This document shows, piece after piece, positions 1-6,157 of a DNA stretch of 7,387 nt. Under the pieces are notes generated by a model that did no database searches, was not told where the DNA came from, and saw nothing but the letters and a program-made list of their open reading frames with translations. The position numbers and the translations under genes were made by a program. This DNA comes from Planctomycetota bacterium (GTDB taxonomy: Bacteria > Planctomycetota > PLA2 > JAEUHO01), in NCBI GenBank assembly GCA_024639415.1, contig JAHEIK010000178.1:1-7387 (forward strand), written 5' to 3'. The stretch's first letter is position 1. Each line of letters opens with the position of its first letter.

Positions 1-18
1 CCGCACGAACGAGAGTCC

Positions 19-1059
19 CTAGGCGCGGGAGAACAGCAGGAACGTGTTGTTGTCCCGGCAATCCGACGTGTCGGTATCCACGTCGACCGACAGGAACTCC
101 GTTTTCTCGCTGTGGTAGTAGCGCACCTCGAGGTCCAGGATGCGGCCGAGCGCCGTCAGCGTTGGCGCCTGCCACCCGATCCAGCCGCAGTAGGAGAACA
201 GATTGCGCCGGTCCTCCTTGTCCTCGGCGATCAGATAGAAGTCCATCGAGTTGGTCAGGGGATTGGCGGGCTTGTCCTCGACGTCGTCCAGCGCGACGGA
301 GATCCCCACGCCTCGCTGCTCGGGACGCGTCAGGTCGTCGATGGTCGGCTCTTCGTCCAGGAGGTACGGCTCCGAGATCTCGAGCATGAGGTGATCGCAG
401 TGGCGCGTCCCCCACTCGAGCACCTTCATGATCTCCTTGGCGCCGAAGAAGTTGTGGCTCTGCTTGCCGATGTAGGCGACGGACTTGCCGACCGACGCCG
501 CGCGCACGGCCTCCCAGGTGCTCTCGACCAGCGCGTCACCGATGATGAACTCGCGCTTCGTCTGGGGCAGCCAGCGCTTCGCCTCGACGTGAGCCTTGGC
601 ATCCTCGTCCAGGTCGAACATCACGTAGCGGAAGTCGGGGTACTGGAAGTGCCCCGCGTAGCAGAACTCGGCCGTCCCGGCCAGCGGCTCGACGATGGTG
701 GTGACGTCGCTCAGTAGGTCCGTGTGGACGAAGTCCTCCACGCTGTACTCCCACGTGCCGAGCACGGAGGAGTACACCATGTACGGATCCAGCGAATCGA
801 GGCCCCCTCCGTCGATGTAGGGAGCCACGTAGTCGTAGTTCTCCACGAAGGGCGAGTCGAAGCACTTCATCCACTGGTCTTCGGCGAAGTCGTGGAAGCC
901 GTTGCGGGCGATCGTCCGCCAGTAGGCGAGGCGGCGCTTCTTGCCGGAGAGGTCGATCCAGTCCGGCTTGGGCGTCTCACCCGTCTCGATCTCGCCGAGC
1001 AGGCGCTCGAGCTTCTTCCAGGAGTTCGCGGAGCGGGTGGTCTCCTGCGGATCGTCCAT
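19..1059 (-). CDS. Putative class I SAM-dependent methyltransferase, unrecognised subfamily
   Basis: This 346-residue soluble protein has no signal peptide or membrane segment. The motif IVEPLAGTAEF (residues 122-132) resembles the glycine-containing SAM-binding loop that follows the first strand of a Rossmann methyltransferase. About 25 residues later, FDLDEDA (148-154) offers the acidic residues expected at the end of strand 2, and GDAL further on fits motif III. The tail, ending in NTFLLFSRA, resembles the antiparallel last strands of class I enzymes. The first ~120 residues are rich in Trp, Tyr and acidic residues and may form a cap or substrate domain that I do not recognise. The frame stays open upstream to 1527, but that stretch is antisense to the SDR gene. 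ATG at 1059 is the first plausible start and has AGAGG about 10 nt upstream. The gene diverges from the SDR gene. An O-methyltransferase for a pathway intermediate is a reasonable inference from context; the substrate is unknown. The fold call is moderate and the specific function is low confidence. Confidence 0.5.
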   Translation of the reverse strand: MDDPQETTRSANSWKKLERLLGEIETGETPKPDWIDLSGKKRRLAYWRTIARNGFHDFAEDQWMKCFDSPFVENYDYVAPYIDGGGLDSLDPYMVYSSVLGTWEYSVEDFVHTDLLSDVTTIVEPLAGTAEFCYAGHFQYPDFRYVMFDLDEDAKAHVEAKRWLPQTKREFIIGDALVESTWEAVRAASVGKSVAYIGKQSHNFFGAKEIMKVLEWGTRHCDHLMLEISEPYLLDEEPTIDDLTRPEQRGVGISVALDDVEDKPANPLTNSMDFYLIAEDKEDRRNLFSYCGWIGWQAPTLTALGRILDLEVRYYHSEKTEFLSVDVDTDTSDCRDNNTFLLFSRA

Positions 1060-1158
1060 CGGCGGGCATCCTCTCGTCTCGAAGCGTCGAGGCTCGGATG
1101 GTACGGAACGCGGGGACGCGGCTGCCCAGGAATCCTGCCCGTGTCGTATCCTCCCGCC
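1060..1158. promoter_or_regulatory. Divergent intergenic region between methyltransferase and SDR genes
   Basis: This 99-bp gap separates two start codons pointing away from each other, so it should hold both promoters. I see no convincing -35/-10 pair on either strand. The SDR start has no clear Shine-Dalgarno sequence, since the bases just before its ATG are pyrimidine-rich; it may be weakly translated or have a very short leader. The methyltransferase side has AGAGG before its ATG. A 5-bp-arm inverted repeat lies at 1078-1091. The assignment rests on gene orientation, not on a recognised motif. Confidence 0.55.
1078..1091. repeat. Short inverted repeat CTCGA-agcg-TCGAG
   Basis: Perfect 5-bp arms with a 4-nt spacer lie 19 bp upstream of the methyltransferase start on its 5' side. 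It could be a repressor site or a small hairpin in the methyltransferase leader. A repeat this short is expected by chance at some frequency in GC-rich DNA, so the functional claim is weak. Confidence 0.25.
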
Positions 1159-1926
1159 ATGGCGGAACTCGCAGGCAAGGTGGCATTGATCACGGGCAGC
1201 ACACGCGGCATCGGCCGGGCGATCGCTCTGCGCCTCGCTCGGGACGGAGCGGACATCGCCGTGCACGGGCGGAGTGCCGAGGGCCCGTCGCACGCAGCCG
1301 CCCTGGAGACCTGTGAGGCCATCCGGGCCCTGGGCCGACGCGCGGAACCGTTCGCCGGTGACATCGGACGCAAGGAAGAGGTCGGCGCCCTGCTCGAGGC
1401 GGTTGGCGAGGCCTTCGGACGGTTGGACGTGCTCGTCCTCAACGCCGCGCGCGCGCCGTTCAAGGAGACCCGGCGGCTGCTGGAGCGGGATCTTCGCCAA
1501 CTGGTGGAGGTCAACCTGTTCGGGCACGTGTTCTGCGTGCAGAAGGCCCTACCGCTTCTCGAGCGCGAGGGCGGACGCATCGTGTTCATCTCGAGCCTGG
1601 GCTCGCGCTACATGAACTCGCAGTACCCGCTGGGCACCATGAAGGCGGCGATGGAGGCGATGGTGCGCCAGTGGGCCGAGGAGCTAGGAGGCTCAGGCAT
1701 CGGCGCGAACGCGGTGTGTGCGGGCCTCGTCAAGACCGACTCGTACAAGACGCTGCGGCGCCTCTGGCCCGAGTTGCAGGCTCTGCCTGAGTCGGCCTAC
1801 GTGACGCCGGAGGAGGTCGCGGACGTCGTGGCCTTCCTCGCGGCGCCCGACTCCCGCGCCATCGCCGGGCAGACCCTGGTCGTGGACCGGGGTCTCACCA
1901 ACCGGGTGCTGCGCGCCCCGGAGTGA
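1159..1926 (+). CDS. Short-chain dehydrogenase/reductase, FabG/FabL-like (probable ketoreductase or enoyl reductase)
   Basis: This 255-residue protein has the length of a classical SDR. The nucleotide-binding motif TGSTRGIG is at residues 12-19. Arg38 at the end of strand 2 suggests NADPH preference. GDI at 67-69 contacts adenine in the family, NAA is at 95-97, and Asn119 is the helix-4 Asn. Ser145/Ser146 lie in the catalytic Ser region and Lys162 begins the KAAMEAM helix. The usual Tyr-x3-Lys is absent: the nearest upstream tyrosine is Tyr156, giving Tyr-x5-Lys, with another at Tyr151. The SSLGSRY context and the longer spacing recall the FabL/FabI-type reductases (Tyr-x6-Lys) more than FabG. 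The likely job is to reduce a carrier-bound beta-keto or enoyl intermediate made by the ketosynthases downstream. It is the only reductase of this kind in the window. It ends tail-to-tail with the flavoenzyme gene, 6 bp apart. SDR membership is near certain; the exact reaction is open. Confidence 0.9.
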   Translation: MAELAGKVALITGSTRGIGRAIALRLARDGADIAVHGRSAEGPSHAAALETCEAIRALGRRAEPFAGDIGRKEEVGALLEAVGEAFGRLDVLVLNAARAPFKETRRLLERDLRQLVEVNLFGHVFCVQKALPLLEREGGRIVFISSLGSRYMNSQYPLGTMKAAMEAMVRQWAEELGGSGIGANAVCAGLVKTDSYKTLRRLWPELQALPESAYVTPEEVADVVAFLAAPDSRAIAGQTLVVDRGLTNRVLRAPE

Positions 1927-1932
1927 GCAGGC

Positions 1933-3093
1933 TCAGCCGGCCTGCGCCATCCGGTTGCGGATGGCCCGCGCGATCGCCGGGAAGCTGCGCGTGACACGCT
2001 GCGCCTCGACGGGCCCCCCGCCGAACACGTCGCCGGCGAGCAGCGAGATGATCGCCTGGCGGTACTTGAACGGCTGGAGCTCCTGGGGGGCGAGCACGAT
2101 GTCCAGGAAGCTGCCCTCGTAGAAGGCGAGCACGACCTTCTCGAAGGTCGTGGCCGCTTCCCGGATGTCTGCCTCGTACGCGTCGAGCGTGCCCGCGAGG
2201 AAGTGCTCGACCAGCCGATCCGCGCTCTCGATGCCGAGGAAGACGCCCGAGGAGAAGACCGGATCCAGGAACAGGGCCGCATCGCCGGCGAGCATCCAGC
2301 CGTCGCCGTGGAAGCGATCGGCGTACGCCGTGAAGTCCTGCACGCCATATTGCTCGCGGATCTGCTCGGCTCCCGCGAGCCGGGCGGCCGCGTCGGCACT
2401 CAGCGCGAGCGCCCCTTCCCAGCGATCCCCTCGGATGCCACAGCCAGGCGTCGTGACCACCCCGACGGACCACTCACCGTCGGCGAAGGGAATGAACCAG
2501 AACCAACCGCCCTCGAACGCCGAGACGGTGATGTCGCCCGGCTGGGCCGGCTCGACAAGATTGACGCCGCGGTAGTAGCGCACGAGGGCGGCGTTGCGCA
2601 GCAGCTCGTGCCTGCGCCGGGTCCCCATCTGCCGGGCAAGGAACTGCTCGCGCCCCGCAGCGTCGACGATCCACTCCGCCTCGATGTCGCCTGCGGAGGT
2701 CCGTAGTCGTCCGGGGAGATCAGCCCCCATGGCCTGGGCCTCCAGCCAGCGGACCCCGGCGGAGCGCGCCGTCTCGCGGAAGCGCGCATCCAGCTGATGG
2801 CGCTTCACCTGGTGGGCGGCGGGCCAGTGCGGATCGACGGCGTCGGCGAAGTCGATCCGCTCGATCTCCTCGTTCCGGCTGAAGACGGCGCCGCGCTTCA
2901 CGATGAAGCCGTCCATCTCGATGCCCAGCTTCTCCAGCACGCGATTGCCGGCGGGCAGCAGCGACTCGCCGATGACCATGCGCGGCTCGGAGTCGCGGTC
3001 CACGATCAGGACGTCTCGACCCGCACGGGCTAGCAGGGTGGCTGCGGTGCAGCCGGTGGGGCCCCCACCGATGACGACGATCTCGGCCTTCAC
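1933..3093 (-). CDS. FAD-dependent halogenase-like oxidoreductase
   Basis: This 386-residue flavoprotein has the FAD dinucleotide-binding motif GGGPTG (9-14) followed by the strand-2 acid Asp32. It then has GESLLP (42-47), a second FAD-contact segment GDAALFLDP (from Gly270) and a following SSG loop. Residues 196-202, GWFWFIP, match exactly the GWxWxIP signature used to distinguish flavin-dependent halogenases from monooxygenases. Lys66, in FIVKRGAVF after the GESLLP helix, sits where carrier-protein-acting halogenases have their catalytic lysine. The GTG start is chosen because CCGGAGG lies about 4 nt upstream and the FAD motif starts eight residues in; the open frame upstream of it is antisense to the ACP gene. 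In context it could chlorinate or brominate an aryl or polyene product, as in xanthomonadin-type pigments. The alternative is a non-halogenating relative, for example a geranylgeranyl-reductase-like saturase or hydroxylase of this superfamily. A cognate flavin reductase is not in the window. The superfamily is secure; halogenation is an inference. Confidence 0.8.
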   Translation of the reverse strand: MKAEIVVIGGGPTGCTAATLLARAGRDVLIVDRDSEPRMVIGESLLPAGNRVLEKLGIEMDGFIVKRGAVFSRNEEIERIDFADAVDPHWPAAHQVKRHQLDARFRETARSAGVRWLEAQAMGADLPGRLRTSAGDIEAEWIVDAAGREQFLARQMGTRRRHELLRNAALVRYYRGVNLVEPAQPGDITVSAFEGGWFWFIPFADGEWSVGVVTTPGCGIRGDRWEGALALSADAAARLAGAEQIREQYGVQDFTAYADRFHGDGWMLAGDAALFLDPVFSSGVFLGIESADRLVEHFLAGTLDAYEADIREAATTFEKVVLAFYEGSFLDIVLAPQELQPFKYRQAIISLLAGDVFGGGPVEAQRVTRSFPAIARAIRNRMAQAG

Positions 3094-3097
3094 GATG

Positions 3098-3102
3098 CCT
3101 CC
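3098..3102 (-). promoter_or_regulatory. Shine-Dalgarno site deciding the GTG start of the halogenase-like gene
   Basis: Reading the minus strand, GGAGG is followed by CATC and then GTG at 3093. The near-ideal spacing of about 4 nt, together with the FAD motif starting right after, selects this GTG rather than any upstream start. Confidence 0.7.
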
Positions 3103-3154
3103 GGAGCGCTCTGGCAGGCCTCGCAGTGTAGGCAGGGCACCGGAAAGCCACGAA

Positions 3155-3165
3155 TCCCAGTGGGA
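3155..3165. repeat. Interrupted palindrome TCCCA-g-TGGGA
   Basis: Perfect 5-bp arms surround one central base in the middle of the divergent control region, 64 bp upstream of the ACP start. Outside it, CCACG (3148-3152) and CGTGG (3176-3180) form a second, wider inverted pair. The position between two divergent transcription units suits a regulator binding site. No regulator gene is in the window. Confidence 0.35.
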
Positions 3166-3218
3166 AAAACGGCCCCGTGGTTCTGCCGATTTTGCCTCTG
3201 CACGGGACGGGAGGTAAA

Positions 3219-3226
3219 CCGATCGG
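3219..3226. repeat. 8-bp palindrome CCGATCGG next to the ACP start
   Basis: A perfect palindrome ends 2 nt before the ACP ATG, where a Shine-Dalgarno sequence would normally lie. It could be an operator or chance. The nearest purine-rich stretch, GGGAGG, is about 14 nt from the ATG, longer than usual. Confidence 0.3.
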
Positions 3227-3228
3227 CT

Positions 3229-3804
3229 ATGCCGAATCCCCACGTCACCCCCGAACGCGTCGCCGAGGAAGTCCGTGCCGCCCTCGCGACGACACTGCGC
3301 ACCGATGCTGCCGCCATCGAGATGGACAACTCGATCGTCAACGGCCTGGGTGCCACCTCGATCGACTTCCTCGACATCAACTTCCGCCTCGAGAACGTCT
3401 TCGGGATCCAGCTCGCTACGCAGCTGATCCTGGATCACGTGGAAGAGGAGCTCGGCGAGGGCAAGGCCATCGACAAGGATGGCAAGGTCACCCCCCCCGC
3501 CGCAGAGATGCTGAAGCTCTACTTGGGCGACCTGCCCGGCATCGAGGCCGGCATCTACGCGGACGAGATCTCCACCGTGATCACGCCCGCTGTCGTCGCA
3601 GACGGCGTCGTGCGCGTGCTCGACACCCTGCCCGAGACCTGCACGAGCTGCGGGGCGTCGGCGTGGAAGAGCGACGATGGCGCGAAGGTGGTGTGCGGCG
3701 CCGAGGGCTGCGGCCGGGATGCCGTCTACCCCAACGGCGACGAGCTGACCAAGCGCTGGATCCTCGACACCGAGGGTGAGAAGCACCTCTTCGCGGATGC
3801 CTGA
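3229..3804 (+). CDS. Long acyl carrier protein with C-terminal zinc-ribbon-like module
   Basis: This 191-residue protein is more than twice the usual length of a discrete ACP. Residues ~6-75 are an ACP four-helix domain. LGATSIDFLDINFRLE (40-55) aligns with the ACP LGxDSLxxxExxxxLE signature, so Ser44 should carry 4'-phosphopantetheine. The usual acidic residue before the serine is Thr43. Residues ~79-132 are an extra, mostly helical segment starting IDKDGKVTPPA. Residues 138-161 have Cys138-x2-Cys141 and Cys156-x4-Cys161, a four-cysteine arrangement that could bind zinc, followed by ~30 residues of tail. ATG 3229 is preferred over an in-frame GTG at 3160, because the 23 added residues precede the conserved domain and lie in the promoter region. 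It leads the operon and overlaps the ketosynthase gene by 8 nt, so it very likely carries the intermediates for the KS and DH enzymes downstream. The ACP call is strong; zinc binding is inferred from cysteine spacing only. Confidence 0.85.
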   Translation: MPNPHVTPERVAEEVRAALATTLRTDAAAIEMDNSIVNGLGATSIDFLDINFRLENVFGIQLATQLILDHVEEELGEGKAIDKDGKVTPPAAEMLKLYLGDLPGIEAGIYADEISTVITPAVVADGVVRVLDTLPETCTSCGASAWKSDDGAKVVCGAEGCGRDAVYPNGDELTKRWILDTEGEKHLFADA

Positions 3805-5107
3805 TTCGTCCCGCCGAGGCCCGCCTCCCCAGGACCCGTCACAGCGCGTCGTCGTCACCGGCGGAGGCATGATCACGGCCCTCGGCGCCGACCTGCACAC
3901 GACGTTCGAGGCGATGCAGGCGGGGCGCTCGGGCGTACGTAGGCTCACGCGCTTCGATCCCACGGGCTTGCCTGTCGACATCGGCGCCGAGATCGACGTC
4001 GACGCACTGATCGCACCCCACGCGCTCGACGAGCACGGCAGCAGTGAGCTGCGCTTGCTGCGTCATGCTGCGGAGCAGGCCCTGGCCGGCGCTCCGCTCG
4101 ACGGGATCGAGGATCGCGGACGCATCGCCGTAGCGATCGGTGGTCACGGCTGCACGCCGGGCGTGCAGAGCATCCACACGACGATCAAGCACACGGACGC
4201 GGACGGCCACGTCGACATGACCGGCTTGCGTACGGACCCCGCGTTCGACACGCTGGAGTGGGTCTCGCGCTCCCCGGAAACGGCGCCCACATTGCTGGCA
4301 CACCTGCTGGATGCGCGCGGGCCCGTGCTGCCGGTCGTCTCGGCCTGCGCCGCGGGCACGCAGGCCATCGGCGAGGGCCTGCGGATGATCCGTGAGGGAC
4401 GCGCCGACGTCGTCGTCACGGGCGGCGCCGAGCCGCTGCTCAGCTACTCGTACTACCTCGGTTTCGCGATCCTGGGCGCGCTATCGCGGCGCTACAGCTC
4501 CCCGGAGACGGCCTCGCGCCCCTTCGACCGCCGCCGCAACGGCTTCGTGATCGGCGAGGGTGCGGCCGTCCTCGTGCTCGAGACCCTCGCAGGAGCCCGC
4601 GCCCGCGGACGGAAGATCCTGGGCGAGGTGCTCGGCTACGGCGACTCGGCCGATGGCTACCGCATCACGGACATGCACCCGGAGGCCGATGGCGCCGTCC
4701 AGGCCATGCAGGCGGCCATCGCCGACGCGGGCCTCACGCCGCAAGACGTCGACTACGTCAATGCCCACGGCACGTCGACGCCCATCAACGATCCGACGGA
4801 GACGCTGGCCTGCAAGCGCGTCTTCGGCGAGCGCGCCTACCAGGTGCCGATCTCCTCGAACAAGTCGATGATCGGCCACACGATCGGTGCCGCCGGCGCG
4901 ATCGAGGGGTTCCTGACGCTGGAGGGCATGCGCCGCGGCATCCTCCTGCCGACGATCAACCAGGAAGCCAAGGATCGGCGCTGCGACCTGGACTACGTGC
5001 CGAACGAGGCCCGCGAGCAGCCCCATCACGTGGCACTGTCCAACTCCTTCGGCTTCGGCGGCCAGAACGCGTGCTTGTGTCTCGGAAGCGCGGAGCGCAT
5101 CGCCTAG
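3797..5107 (+). CDS. Beta-ketoacyl-ACP synthase, FabF-like (active-type KS, KS1)
   Basis: This 436-residue condensing enzyme has the full thiolase-fold core. After a proline-rich leader of ~16 residues, the core starts RVVVTGGG (17-24). The nucleophile is Cys184 in VVSACAAGTQ. PFDRRRNGFVIGEGA is at 242-256. The decarboxylation pair is His324 (NAHGTST) and His361 (IGHTIGAAGA), with Lys356 in the NKS motif. The C-terminal glycine loop is NSFGFGGQN (416-424). It should catalyse decarboxylative Claisen condensation of an acyl chain with malonyl-ACP. A segment PETAPTLLAHLLDARGPV precedes the Cys strand in place of the usual FabF loop, and KS3 has a similar arrangement, as seen in polyene-type rather than housekeeping synthases. 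ATG 3797 lies inside the end of the ACP gene (8-nt overlap), suggesting translational coupling. The next gene encodes its probable non-catalytic partner. Family certain; role in a specialised pathway rather than primary fatty-acid synthesis inferred from context. Confidence 0.95.
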   Translation: MPDSSRRGPPPQDPSQRVVVTGGGMITALGADLHTTFEAMQAGRSGVRRLTRFDPTGLPVDIGAEIDVDALIAPHALDEHGSSELRLLRHAAEQALAGAPLDGIEDRGRIAVAIGGHGCTPGVQSIHTTIKHTDADGHVDMTGLRTDPAFDTLEWVSRSPETAPTLLAHLLDARGPVLPVVSACAAGTQAIGEGLRMIREGRADVVVTGGAEPLLSYSYYLGFAILGALSRRYSSPETASRPFDRRRNGFVIGEGAAVLVLETLAGARARGRKILGEVLGYGDSADGYRITDMHPEADGAVQAMQAAIADAGLTPQDVDYVNAHGTSTPINDPTETLACKRVFGERAYQVPISSNKSMIGHTIGAAGAIEGFLTLEGMRRGILLPTINQEAKDRRCDLDYVPNEAREQPHHVALSNSFGFGGQNACLCLGSAERIA

Positions 5108-5116
5108 GCTTGCGGG

Positions 5117-6157
5117 ATGCCCATGCGCGTCGCCATCACTGCCGCTGCCGTGCGGACCGCGCTGGGCGACGATGCGGATCGGGTCTGGCGCGCCATCGCG
5201 GCGGGCGAGAGCGCCGTGGGACCGGTCCAGGGCTTCGACGCCTCCGGCTTCGGTGACGTCCAAGCAGCCCAGATCTGGACCGAGCCGGAGACGGCCGAGG
5301 ACGATCCGGCGCTGCGCATCCTCGGCCCCCACGGACGCCTGCTCGACGCGGTCGCCATGGAAGCGCACGCAGCCGCCGGACTCGCCTCCTTCACACGCGA
5401 ACACGTCGGCTTGTTCGTCGCCATGGGCATGGTGGACTCGCCGATCGACGATCTGGCCGCCGCCGCCCTGGCCTCACGCGAGGGCGGCGACGCCATGTCC
5501 ATGAAGACGTTCTTCGCAGGGGCGTACCGGCAGATCCATCCCCTCTGGCCGCTCTCCATGTTGAACAACGTCGCTGCCGGTCAGATCGCCATCGACCTGG
5601 ACATCCGCGGCGACAACGTCGTGCTGGCCTCGGATGGCGATGCGGGCGTTCGGGCGATCCTGGAGGGTGCCTACGCACTCGAAGAGGGCTCGGCCCGCGC
5701 GGTGCTCGCCGCCGGCGTCTCCGGGCGCGTCAGTCCGGCGCATCTCGCCCGGTTGGCGCTCGACGTGCGCCTTCCGGGGCCTGCGTGCTTCGAGACCCCC
5801 GGCGAGGGCGGGGCCGCGCTCGTCTTGGAGCGCGAGGACGAGGCCCGGGCACGAGGGGCCCCCATCCTCGGATTCCTGCGCGGCGGCAGCACGGCCTTCG
5901 GCGGAGAGGCTCCCGAGCTGCGAGCCGCACGCAGCGCGGGAGAGCAGGTCGGCAGATCGCCGGACGTGCCGATCGGCGTACAGTTCTCGCCCCCCGGTAT
6001 CGGGTACCTCGGAGCCGGTGGCCCGGCCACGATGGTCGCGGTCACGCTCGCCGAGTGGCGCGCGCATCCATCCGACAGCAGCGAGGCCCGCGTGGGGAAC
6101 ATCATCGGCACTGGCCTCGACGGCGGCGGCATGCTGATCATCGAGGAGGCGGTATGA
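5117..6157 (+). CDS. Degenerate ketosynthase, probable chain-length-factor-like partner (KS2/CLF)
   Basis: This 346-residue protein is 80-90 residues shorter than its neighbours' family, yet keeps a KS-type start (MRVAITAAAVRTALGDD) and the phrase HPLWPLSMLNN (141-151), which in KS/CLF proteins leads to the active-site strand. Where the nucleophile should be it reads VVLASDGDAGVRAI, so Gly174 replaces Cys. The NAHGT histidine segment is not visible. The second histidine region reads PPGIGYLGAGG, with Tyr297 for His and no NKS lysine. The C-terminal loop is GTGLDGGGM in place of GFGG. It therefore cannot condense by the normal mechanism. Since it directly follows an intact KS, it is best read as the beta subunit (CLF-like) of a KS heterodimer that shapes chain length. 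ATG 5117 begins 9 nt after the KS1 stop; ATG 5123, with GGGA before it, is an equally possible start. Its stop overlaps the dehydratase start as ATGA. Homology is clear; partner role is inferred. Confidence 0.75.
   Translation: MPMRVAITAAAVRTALGDDADRVWRAIAAGESAVGPVQGFDASGFGDVQAAQIWTEPETAEDDPALRILGPHGRLLDAVAMEAHAAAGLASFTREHVGLFVAMGMVDSPIDDLAAAALASREGGDAMSMKTFFAGAYRQIHPLWPLSMLNNVAAGQIAIDLDIRGDNVVLASDGDAGVRAILEGAYALEEGSARAVLAAGVSGRVSPAHLARLALDVRLPGPACFETPGEGGAALVLEREDEARARGAPILGFLRGGSTAFGGEAPELRAARSAGEQVGRSPDVPIGVQFSPPGIGYLGAGGPATMVAVTLAEWRAHPSDSSEARVGNIIGTGLDGGGMLIIEEAV
6144..6149 (+). promoter_or_regulatory. Strong Shine-Dalgarno AGGAGG before the dehydratase
   Basis: AGGAGG lies inside the last codons of the CLF-like gene, 4 nt before ATG 6154. 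Together with the ATGA overlap it fixes the dehydratase start, and it is the best ribosome binding site in the plus-strand operon. Confidence 0.8.

Larger units (their letters stand above)
3094..3228. promoter_or_regulatory. Divergent control region between halogenase-like gene and ACP-led operon
   Basis: This 135-bp gap lies between two outward-facing start codons and is the only plausible promoter region for the ACP-KS-CLF-DH-KS operon. It is visibly less G/C-biased in its right half than the genes around it. A weak sigma-70-like pair on the plus strand is TTGCCT (3192-3197) and TAAACC (3215-3220) with a 17-nt spacer. That would place the transcription start about 2 nt before the ACP ATG, giving an almost leaderless message. 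It also contains an 11-bp interrupted palindrome at 3155-3165 and the palindrome CCGATCGG at 3219-3226. The region call is firm on orientation; the individual promoter elements are weak. Confidence 0.65.

Noticed and set aside
1109..1120. CGCG-ggga-CGCG inverted repeat in the methyltransferase/SDR gap
   Set aside because: Four-base GC-only arms are expected by chance in DNA of this composition.
724..1158. N-terminal extension of the SDR frame starting at 724 (+)
   Set aside because: It overlaps the methyltransferase in antisense, and the SDR domain starts normally at MAELAGKVALITGS (1159).
1060..1527. N-terminal extension of the methyltransferase reading frame (156 extra residues)
   Set aside because: It is antisense to the SDR gene, low in recognisable structure, and has no ribosome binding site. 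The open frame reflects GC-rich codon bias. ATG 1059 with AGAGG upstream is preferred.
3160..3228. GTG start 23 codons upstream for the ACP, adding a Cys-rich CRFCLC peptide
   Set aside because: No ribosome binding site at a usable distance, it overlaps the probable promoter, and the ACP domain is complete without it. The cysteine cluster is a curious coincidence.
3094..3981. N-terminal extension of the flavoenzyme frame (about 296 extra residues)
   Set aside because: It lies antisense to the ACP and KS1 genes. The GTG at 3093 has an ideal Shine-Dalgarno sequence, and the FAD motif starts immediately after it.
4481..5404. Long minus-strand open frame (about 307 codons) opposite KS1 and the CLF-like gene
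   Set aside because: The plus strand encodes clear ketosynthase motifs here. The antisense frame is low-complexity, rich in Arg/Gly/Ala/Val, and has no family motif, so it is a GC shadow.
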